Assembly: GCA_002307215.1 (NCBI GenBank)
Contig: DBTU01000031.1
Coordinates: 154,232-218,231 of the forward strand
DNA length: 64,000 nt
Reading direction: 5' to 3'
Source: Lachnoclostridium sp. UBA1308
GTDB taxonomy: Bacteria > Bacillota > Clostridia > Lachnospirales > Lachnospiraceae
Positions 58,071 to 64,000 of this stretch are shown piece by piece. The notes below the pieces were generated by a model that saw only the letters and a list, made by a program, of their open reading frames with translations, did not search any database and had not been told where the DNA came from. The first letter of the stretch is position 1, and the number at the start of each line of letters is the position of its first letter. The position numbers were made by a program, and so were the translations under genes.

Positions 58071-58205
58071 ATGTTGGTATCACAGAGTATTATATTAATA
58101 ATATTACTAGCTATATTGATTGGTATCTTCTGTTATATTCATTCCAAAAGAGCTGATCATAAGTATATAGCTTCCTACCGTTGGTTTGTGAAAATCTTGA
58201 AATAG
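58071..58205 (+). CDS. 44-residue membrane peptide, function unknown
   Basis: A short frame starting M-L-V-S-Q-S with a ribosome site AGAGGTGA eight bases before the ATG. It has one membrane helix (I-I-L-I-I-L-L-A-I-L-I-G-I-F-C-Y-I) and a basic cytoplasmic tail (H-S-K-R-A-D-H-K-Y, then W-F-V-K-I-L-K). It ends 27 bases before a strong terminator, which supports a real transcription unit. Confidence 0.55.
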   Translation: MLVSQSIILIILLAILIGIFCYIHSKRADHKYIASYRWFVKILK

Positions 58206-58231
58206 ACTTCTATTCGTAATCTATTCGTCCG

Positions 58232-58272
58232 AAAGCAAGCTCTGATTGAATAAATCGAGCTTGCTTTTGTTT
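58232..58272 (+). terminator. Intrinsic terminator after the small peptide gene
   Basis: A perfect 11-bp stem (AAAGCAAGCTC at 58232-58242 and GAGCTTGCTTT at 58257-58267) followed by a U-rich tail (TGTTTTT) on the plus strand. It ends just before the convergent TSUP gene stop. Confidence 0.85.
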
Positions 58273-58278
58273 TTATCG

Positions 58279-58641
58279 TTATTTACTGAAAAGTAACTTA
58301 ACAGACACTAGCATCATGAACACAGCAAATCCTTTTTTTAAGATCTCGGCCGGTACGTGCTGTGCAACTTTACCACCAAGCATTGCTCCGATAAATACAG
58401 TGAGACAGATAATGATACCTGCTTTGATATCTACATTTCCCTTTTTATAATATTCTAAGAAGGCCAGAAGGCCAACCGGCGGTAACAATATAGCCAGTGA
58501 AGTACCCTGAGCTCGTAGCTGTGTAAATCCGCAGAGATATATGAGCGCAGGAACGATAATAATGCCTCCTCCAATACCAAAAAAACCACTTAATAATCCT
58601 GCAAAAAGGCCAATTGCGATGAATATCAGATAACTTGTCAT
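58279..58641 (-). CDS. TSUP/TauE-SafE-family membrane protein, half size
   Basis: A 120-residue protein with four membrane helices. It opens with A-G-L-L-S-G-F-F-G-I-G-G-G-I-I-I-V-P, the glycine-rich motif of the sulfite exporter TauE/SafE family, and ends with a helix and F-S-K. Full members have two such repeats and about 240-260 residues; this is one repeat. Single-repeat members exist and could work as dimers; often two half genes are adjacent, but only one is present here. Ribosome site AAGGAG is good, so it appears to be an intact short gene. Confidence 0.85.
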   Translation of the reverse strand: MTSYLIFIAIGLFAGLLSGFFGIGGGIIIVPALIYLCGFTQLRAQGTSLAILLPPVGLLAFLEYYKKGNVDIKAGIIICLTVFIGAMLGGKVAQHVPAEILKKGFAVFMMLVSVKLLFSK

Positions 58642-58908
58642 GTTTAATTCTCCTTTATATTAATATATTAACGTAACATTCCTGTCTTTAGAATAGTTTC
58701 TGCCTGTCCTTCGAAGTATGAATTATGTAATATACTAATTTACACTTATAAGATTTAAGCGAAAACGAATCTAGGATTGCAGCACTTCTCACGTAAATAT
58801 AATATACGTCTATATTACTATGAATAATTCATTATTTCCATCAATATTATGTAAAATTACTGCCATTTCATGAAATCATCAAAAAGTAATAGGCTTGTGC
58901 ATAAAAAA

Positions 58909-58943
58909 GGATGTTATAAACCGCAAAGGCGTTTATAACATCC
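58909..58943. terminator. Bidirectional intrinsic terminator after the amidase gene
   Basis: A perfect 13-bp stem (GGATGTTATAAAC at 58909-58921 and its complement at 58931-58943) with a nine-base loop. It is flanked by an A-run on the left and a T-run on the right, so it works in either direction. 15 bases beyond the amidase stop. The 58642-58908 gap shows no gene. Confidence 0.92.
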
Positions 58944-58958
58944 TTTTTTACTTAATAC

Positions 58959-61625
58959 CTACCTCCCGGTAGGATACTTATCAAAAATCTGAAGTAATGA
59001 ATTATAAATTGATGAAACAGCAAGCTCTTGCTTCGCTTCATCTGTGATGATTGAAAAGTCGGAGGAATTGGTGATAAAACCAAGTTCAATTAAAACAGCC
59101 GGAACAGTGTTATATTTATCAACAACTAGCGCTTCTTCCTTCACTCCACGTGTGCCGGTTCCGATGGCAGGATAAAGATTATTGAGTATGATTCCGGCCA
59201 TAATTTTACTGGTTAATCCGGAACTGTTAGCGGAATTATTCAATTTGGAATAAAATACTTCCGAGCCACTGGCCGAGGGTGCATTGCTCGCTGCATTCAT
59301 ATGCAGGCTGACAAAAAGATCAGCTCCTACCTTGCTTGCAAAATTCGCCCTGTCCATCAGAGATATATCCGCATCAGAGGTTCTGGTATAGTATACCTTA
59401 AGTGTTGTGGTGTCTTGATTAAAATATTTTTGCCCGATGGTATAGAGTATCTCTAAATTCAAATTCTTCTCATAAACTCCATTATGAATTGCTCCGGTTG
59501 CCGAGCCTCCATGACCGGGATCAAGAACTACAATGTTTTTATAGATATCTCTTGGATTACCTACATTTACATATATATTTTCATTATCTGAGGCAATCAG
59601 GTAGCCCTGAAGCTTTGAAGTAGATATCTTGATCTCTGTATTTCCGCTACTGTTCAGTGTAACCGCAATCTTACTTACGTTGGAAGCCTGATTGGTAATC
59701 ATATCACTATTTAACACTGAGGTATAGTCACCCTGAAGCAAAATAACAAAATAATTACTTAAGTAATGATCCGTATCTGAAATCATAGAGGAAGTTACTG
59801 TCGCAGGCTTTGGAATTATGAGTTCATATTCACTTTTGTCAATGACTACAGGTGTATTCTCTGATTCCAAGGTAAGGGTGAATTTATTGTCCTTCTCTAT
59901 GTAATTGCATTGATATCCAGCATTTAGTACAAGGGTAAGCCTCGTTCTATCCGGCATACTGACCGTTGAATATTGAAGAATATATTTTGATCCGGCTACA
60001 GCCGTCGTAATATCACCTATGCTGTTAAACGTATAGGGAAGATCTATGCTAATGGACCCTGCCGCTTGCGTTACTGTAGCATGTAAAGCATCTAGACCGG
60101 TTAATACCAGATAATCTCCGTCACTTCCTGAACCTAGCTTGGCTGAGGTTAAAGCATTATAATATACCGTAACATATAAAGTCAGTCGATCTGCAGATAA
60201 TGAAAGATCATAATGAAAATGATCGGATAACATTGATAATTCTATCGTTGTTCCAATTGCATCTGTATGATTTGTCAAGGCCAGGGTATTAATTAAGTTA
60301 CTGTTTACACCATACAGCTGATAGGACTGAGTGCTACATAGCTCATTGTCTGATATTATCGATATAATATTTCCCGAACTACTGGACAATAGCTTATTGT
60401 AGGGAGATGTTGCCTGTACCATAAAGGTTTCTGAATTTTGAACAGTATTCGTAAAATCACGTGAAACCGAGTAAATGGTACCATATATATTAGTAGAAGC
60501 TGCATCCTTATTCAGGTCATGAATATCATTTCCGGCTTTATATAATGCATCAGATGCGATCCATTCATTTAAAACTGTACCTGTTTCAGTGATATTGCCG
60601 GAATCTCCAAGCTCAGGGTCATTATTACTTGATTTTACAGTGATTACAGAAGTTCTCGTTGAATTATTCCAGGTATAATCAAACCCAAGGCTGGCGGCAG
60701 TAAAGCTGCCGGGAACATAGACATACGAACAATTTGTCTCGCAGTTTTTGACTAAAATAGGCGCGGTACTGAGTGTTACCTCTTTGCTATTTACGAAGGC
60801 CGTTTTACTTCCGATTGTCATGACAACAACATTCCCATTTTTTGATAATGTAACAGACTTGTCAGCTTTATTATACAGATAGTCTGCATCAATCTGTGAA
60901 ACAGCAAATACCATATTAGCTCTTAACATCGCCGTATTATTAACAATGATACTTGGCATATTGCCAAGACTAACACTCTTACCATCGATGGTTACCTTAC
61001 CCTGTGCGCCACTATACTCGGATTCATCGCCTCCGTTATAGGATAACAGAATCGTCTTTTTCGTAATGGATACAGTACTCTTATCACTGTTCCAACTATA
61101 GCCAAGTCCCAAAGTTTCGCTAACAAATCTTGATGGCACCAGTATTTTGGTCTTATTGGAAGCAACATATTTAACTTTTTTGGGTGCGGTTGACATCGTA
61201 ACCTTCTTGCCGTTCACGGTCGCTGTCTTACTGTCGATGGTCATCACGATTGTTTTATCATACTTGGAAATGGTTATTTTACCCTTTGTTTCATTAAAAC
61301 TACAATCGGCTGCTATGCCGGAGGTCTCGAAAATTTCATTATAGGGAAGAACCGCTGTGCCACCAACAAGAATTCCCGGAGTACCGCTGCATTTTACGGT
61401 GGCTCCGTTTAGTGTTACAATAATCTGTTTATCGGTATAGGTTGTAGTCTTTTTTGTGGAATAATCATATAACTTCAAACCGGAAGCCGCTTTCGCTGTA
61501 CCCGGTGAAATACCTATCAAAATGAATGCAGCAAAGATGATGCAGCATATACCGTAAACGATATAGTGATTATTTTTTACATTTTTCTTCTTATCGGTGA
61601 TCAGATTATCGAAAAGTTCTTTCAT
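58959..61625 (-). CDS. N-acetylmuramoyl-L-alanine amidase with stalk (copper-amine-oxidase-N-like) domains
   Basis: An 888-residue cell-wall hydrolase. A signal anchor helix lies at about 22-43. Two copper-amine-oxidase-like N domains follow, repeating the pattern V-N-G-K-x-V-T-M-S-T-A-P with a final F-V-S-E-T-L-G-L-G-Y-S-W-N motif (about 45-190), and S-F-T-A-A-S-L-G-F-D-Y-T-W-N (about 195-335). A long AMIN-like beta region covers about 360-680. The C-terminal amidase_3 domain has V-L-D-P-G-H-G-G (zinc His), N-G-V-Y-E-K-N-L-N-L-E (zinc Glu), F-V-S-L-H-M-N-A (His) and A-V-L-I-E-L-G-F-I-T-N (catalytic Glu). It probably cleaves the stem peptide from MurNAc during growth, separation or sporulation. 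Monocistronic, with its own terminator. Confidence 0.92.
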   Translation of the reverse strand: MKELFDNLITDKKKNVKNNHYIVYGICCIIFAAFILIGISPGTAKAASGLKLYDYSTKKTTTYTDKQIIVTLNGATVKCSGTPGILVGGTAVLPYNEIFETSGIAADCSFNETKGKITISKYDKTIVMTIDSKTATVNGKKVTMSTAPKKVKYVASNKTKILVPSRFVSETLGLGYSWNSDKSTVSITKKTILLSYNGGDESEYSGAQGKVTIDGKSVSLGNMPSIIVNNTAMLRANMVFAVSQIDADYLYNKADKSVTLSKNGNVVVMTIGSKTAFVNSKEVTLSTAPILVKNCETNCSYVYVPGSFTAASLGFDYTWNNSTRTSVITVKSSNNDPELGDSGNITETGTVLNEWIASDALYKAGNDIHDLNKDAASTNIYGTIYSVSRDFTNTVQNSETFMVQATSPYNKLLSSSSGNIISIISDNELCSTQSYQLYGVNSNLINTLALTNHTDAIGTTIELSMLSDHFHYDLSLSADRLTLYVTVYYNALTSAKLGSGSDGDYLVLTGLDALHATVTQAAGSISIDLPYTFNSIGDITTAVAGSKYILQYSTVSMPDRTRLTLVLNAGYQCNYIEKDNKFTLTLESENTPVVIDKSEYELIIPKPATVTSSMISDTDHYLSNYFVILLQGDYTSVLNSDMITNQASNVSKIAVTLNSSGNTEIKISTSKLQGYLIASDNENIYVNVGNPRDIYKNIVVLDPGHGGSATGAIHNGVYEKNLNLEILYTIGQKYFNQDTTTLKVYYTRTSDADISLMDRANFASKVGADLFVSLHMNAASNAPSASGSEVFYSKLNNSANSSGLTSKIMAGIILNNLYPAIGTGTRGVKEEALVVDKYNTVPAVLIELGFITNSSDFSIITDEAKQELAVSSIYNSLLQIFDKYPTGR

Positions 61626-62155
61626 TATGCACTACTCCTTTGTGTACTGTCAATGCCTCAGGGTTTTGTCGCTTTTTAATCAAATAAAAATTTGCTTAAA
61701 GTCATTTACCAACTAATAATAACAATACATGGGATAATTGTTAGAAATGTGTCATATAATAAAATTATGTAAAATTTGGTGGGAATAACTTGGTATATTT
61801 ACCAAGTATTACATAAAAAGTTTGTCGATTCGGATTAATTTTAAATACTACTTATGTAGAACAAAGTGGCAACTGATTCCCAAGGTTATTCTACAGGAAT
61901 TGACTCTGATTGACAATGTATACAATTCTTCTACTCCGCCAATTTCAGACATGTACTTACATTTACTTATATTCATAAATATGATAAAGACAGTAAAGGT
62001 TTTCTAATATGTAGATTTATGATATAATCTCAATATTAAGTAGTTTAATTAACAGAGGAAAAGCTTAGTTTGTTTATTATAATCGCGTAGAGGAAATTGG
62101 TATACAGAAGTATATTATGTCAACTTGATTGTTATTTATATTTATATTAATACTT
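61626..62155. other. Intergenic region, no gene recognised
   Basis: About 530 A/T-rich bases between the amidase and the 13-bp repeat. One perfect palindrome, CTTGGTA/TACCAAG, lies at 61789-61806. Short frames have no ribosome sites. A TTGACA-like box is present at 61910-61915 without a good partner. It should contain the divergent promoters of the amidase and recombinase genes. Confidence 0.4.
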
Positions 62156-62304
62156 GCGTAGATAACATACGTAGATAACATACGTAGATAACATACGTAG
62201 ATAACATGCGCAGATAACATACGTAGATAACATGCGCAGATAACATGCGCAGATAGCATGTGTAGATAACATGTGTAGATAGCATGTGCAGATAGCATGT
62301 GCAG
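62156..62304. repeat. Eleven 13-bp tandem repeats upstream of the recombinase gene
   Basis: Eleven complete units and a six-base partial unit of a 13-mer, consensus R-Y-G-Y-A-G-A-T-A-R-C-A-T. Left units read ACGTAGATAACAT; right units drift to GTGCAGATAGCAT. Middle units are mixed. The array stops 13 bases before the ATG of the tyrosine recombinase (GGAG lies in between). The open frames across it are artefacts of the period. Confidence 0.95.
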
Positions 62305-62317
62305 GAATGGAGTTATT

Positions 62318-63370
62318 ATGACCGAAAGAAATTATCATGACCAAGTGAATATTGATAATGCAGTTAGGCTTCGTGTCCTTGAGAAAAGCCTACCAAGATT
62401 TTGCCAATACTTCTTTCGGGGAATTGAAACCACCACTTCCTCGCGAACAAGGATTGCCTATGCTTATGATCTTGGTGTATTTTTCGATTTTCTGGTAAAT
62501 TCGAACCCATCATTGAAAGGCACGCCTGTTCCGGAGCTTAAGATAGAAATTATGGATCAAATCAAAGCAATTGATATTGAGGAATATCTGAACTATCTGA
62601 CCTATTATAAATCCGAGGATAAGGAACGTCTTAACACAGAAAACGGTAAGAAACGAAAGCTGGTCTCTCTTCGCAGCTTCTATAATTATTATTATAAAAA
62701 AGAAATGATTACAACTAATCCGGCATCTTTAATCAGTGTTCCCAAGCTTCATGAAAAAGCCATCACACGACTTGAGATTGATGAGGTAGTAAGACTGCTA
62801 GACGAGGTAGAAAATGCCGATAATATGACAAAATCCCAGCAAAGATTCCATGATAAAACGAAGGTACGGGATCTTGCACTTATGACTCTCCTGCTTGGAA
62901 CAGGCATCCGTGTTTCGGAATGTGTCGGACTTGATATCAACGATGTTGATTTTGATAATAACGGAATAAAGATTCGCAGAAAAGGCGGATATGAGGTGGT
63001 TGTATATTTTGGTGAGGAAGTTCAGGAGGCATTACAAACCTATCTCGTGGAGCGAAAGAAAATCATTCCTAACGAAGGTCATACCAATGCCCTCTTCCTT
63101 TCTATACAGCTGAAGCGACTAAATGTACGCTCCGTGGAAAATCTTGTGAAAAAGTATGCTTCCATCGTTACAAAGCTAAAGAAAATCACCCCCCATAAGC
63201 TCCGAAGCACTTATGGCACTAGCCTTTACCGTGAAACAGGTGATATCTATCTGGTAGCCGATGTATTAGGCCATAAAGATGTCAATACCACCAAAAAGCA
63301 CTACGCAGCGATTGAGGATAGTCGCCGCCGTAGTGCCGCTAATATTGTGAAGTTGAGAGAAAAGTTATAA
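62318..63370 (+). CDS. Tyrosine recombinase/integrase (XerC/XerD-like)
   Basis: A 350-residue site-specific recombinase starting at ATG 62318, five bases after GGAG. The N-terminal SAM-like DNA-binding domain (about 20-150) is followed by the catalytic domain with all active residues. These are Arg in L-G-T-G-I-R-V-S-E-C (about 210), Lys in R-R-K-G-G, H-x2-R in T-P-H-K-L-R-S-T (about 297), His in V-L-G-H-K-D-V-N-T-T, and Tyr in K-K-H-Y-A-A-I (about 333). The size and motifs suit chromosome dimer resolution or a mobile element. No att-like duplications or phage genes are seen nearby. The repeat array directly upstream is unusual. Confidence 0.9.
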   Translation: MTERNYHDQVNIDNAVRLRVLEKSLPRFCQYFFRGIETTTSSRTRIAYAYDLGVFFDFLVNSNPSLKGTPVPELKIEIMDQIKAIDIEEYLNYLTYYKSEDKERLNTENGKKRKLVSLRSFYNYYYKKEMITTNPASLISVPKLHEKAITRLEIDEVVRLLDEVENADNMTKSQQRFHDKTKVRDLALMTLLLGTGIRVSECVGLDINDVDFDNNGIKIRRKGGYEVVVYFGEEVQEALQTYLVERKKIIPNEGHTNALFLSIQLKRLNVRSVENLVKKYASIVTKLKKITPHKLRSTYGTSLYRETGDIYLVADVLGHKDVNTTKKHYAAIEDSRRRSAANIVKLREKL

Positions 63371-63518
63371 ATAAATAACAATTAATAACTGAAAAAATTT
63401 CTGGTAAATGAATAACTGAAAAAAATTTATTTTAAAAAAACTCAAAAAATAGACTTTATTCTCGTGAAAACTAAAAAAAATAATTTCGTACTATTCGTCA
63501 AAAAATGAACTTTATTTT

Positions 63519-63550
63519 AAAATGCACCCACTGTAACGTGAGTGCATTTT
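63519..63550. terminator. Intrinsic terminator between convergent genes
   Basis: AAAATGCAC (63519-63527) pairs with GTGCATTTT (63542-63550) around a 14-base loop. Flanking A/T runs allow use on both strands, for the recombinase and the zinc-ribbon gene. Between 63371 and 63518 the sequence is very A-rich and has short direct repeats of AATAACTGAAAAAA. Confidence 0.75.
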
Positions 63551-63552
63551 CA

Positions 63553-64000
63553 TTAAAAGAAGTATCTCTTTTTCCTACGTAGACCTTTACAATAAGGACA
63601 TGACTTCATATGTCTATGTTGATAATATATCTTTTTTTTCGGACTCATAAGATATTTTGTTTTACAATAATTACAATTCCACCAAATATCCTTTGAAAAA
63701 GTATCAAGGATTTCATCTGGATTACAAAGAATATAATTATTTATGAAATCCCACTCTTCCATAAGATCTCCATGATTTACCATAAACGAATTGAATCCTG
63801 GCAAAGCTTTTCTATTATTACAATAAGGACAGCTGTCATCACCAACCTCACGGTCACAGATACGTGCTGGATAATCGTTATGGCATGTAGGACAGTTCCA
63901 TAGTGCAGTATATGTATTAATTTTAAGGAACTCAGAAGGTTTACGTTCATTGCTTGATGACCATTCCTTAGCCAGAAGTTCATGAGTATCTACTAATGAA
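63553..64000 (-). CDS. Zinc-ribbon protein (DUF4379-like), 5-prime end outside window
   Basis: An open frame of at least 148 residues that continues past the right window edge. Shown in order: H-E-L-L-A-K-E-W-S-S-S-N, then T-A-L-W-N-C-P-T-C-H-N-D-Y, C-P-Y-C, M-E-E-W-D-F-I-N-N, D-I-W-W-N-C-N-Y-C-K-T-K-Y, and C-P-Y-C-K-G. The repeating W-x-C-x2-C plus C-P-x-C with L-x-x-E-W is the treble-clef zinc-ribbon pattern I know as DUF4379. That family is often near restriction, phage or mobile genes (memory), with no defined role. An ATG at 63804 would give only the C-terminal part and is not the real start. Ends with K-K-R-Y-F-F. Confidence 0.7.
   Translation of the reverse strand, partial: SLVDTHELLAKEWSSSNERKPSEFLKINTYTALWNCPTCHNDYPARICDREVGDDSCPYCNNRKALPGFNSFMVNHGDLMEEWDFINNYILCNPDEILDTFSKDIWWNCNYCKTKYLMSPKKKIYYQHRHMKSCPYCKGLRRKKRYFF

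Noticed and set aside
62156..62304. CRISPR array
   Set aside because: Units are contiguous 13-mers with no spacers and no cas genes in the window.
62077..62344. Two overlapping minus-strand frames of 65-73 codons with a repeated C-Y-L-R-M-L-S pattern
   Set aside because: They are produced by the 13-bp tandem repeat, which reads similarly in all frames; no ribosome site.
62318..63370. Prophage or integrative element integrase
   Set aside because: No structural phage genes, att-like duplications or tRNA target in the visible flanks; left as a generic tyrosine recombinase.
63777..63983. 68-codon minus-strand frame
   Set aside because: Out of frame with the zinc-ribbon gene, which is open through the same region and has the conserved Cys pairs.

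Overview
The window is A+T-rich and reads as a chromosome segment of an anaerobic, low-GC Firmicute, most likely of the family Lachnospiraceae (Clostridium cluster XIVa). The supporting signs are strong GGAGG-type ribosome binding sites, Firmicute-type capsule regulators (CpsB-type PHP phosphatase, BY-kinase), a C_GCAxxG_C_C protein, a long MalT/LuxR regulator, and intergenic palindromic repeats that I remember from Lachnospiraceae genomes (memory only, not searched). No rRNA, tRNA, CRISPR array or IS transposase was seen.

Region 1 (1-14333, minus strand) is one long exopolysaccharide operon. It is read from a priming sugar-phosphate transferase (13671-14333) through an aldo/keto reductase, a split transketolase, a GT4 glycosyltransferase, a Wzz-BY-kinase fusion, a CpsB-type phosphatase, a tandem double glycosyltransferase, a Wzy-like polymerase, another GT4 enzyme, an F420 hydrogenase beta-like protein and a pyruvyl transferase. 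It ends in the first codons of another glycosyltransferase at the window edge. Together these encode repeat-unit assembly, polymerisation, chain-length control and decoration.

Region 2 (14556-31735, minus strand) holds export and signalling genes: a TetR-FtsX permease-ATPase operon with a clear promoter and operator; a response regulator-histidine kinase-ABC exporter operon; a small zinc-ribbon membrane protein; a C_GCAxxG_C_C protein; uppP; a DMT transporter paired with a MalT-type regulator; and a three-gene ABC-2 exporter operon.

Region 3 (31810-39758, minus strand) is a complete kdpFABCDE high-affinity potassium uptake operon. It includes a 29-residue KdpF.

Region 4 (40030-41915, plus strand) holds two paralogous proteins of unknown function and a small membrane protein. 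Between the paralogues lies a striking array of at least seven short hairpins.

Region 5 (41962-56779, minus strand) is a second surface-polysaccharide locus. CapE, CapF and CapG make UDP-N-acetyl-L-fucosamine, split across the two ends of the locus. An sps-like set (NeuB-type synthase, GNAT acetyltransferase, RmlD-type reductase, and a fused SpsF cytidylyltransferase-DegT aminotransferase) points to a nonulosonic-acid-like sugar. There is also a Wzt-type export ATPase without a visible permease, a glycosyltransferase, a FlaA1-type dehydratase and a surface protein.

Region 6 (57129-64000) is mixed: a secreted protein, a 44-residue membrane peptide, a half-size TSUP transporter, a cell-wall amidase, a tyrosine recombinase preceded by eleven 13-bp tandem repeats, and a truncated zinc-ribbon protein.

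The most unusual signal is non-coding. A dispersed set of modular palindromic repeats occurs at 25.15, 35.81, 40.60, 45.05 and 52.16 kb. Several copies share sequence with each other, and one shared 33-nt module supplies the translation-start region of both kdpC and an unrelated gene.
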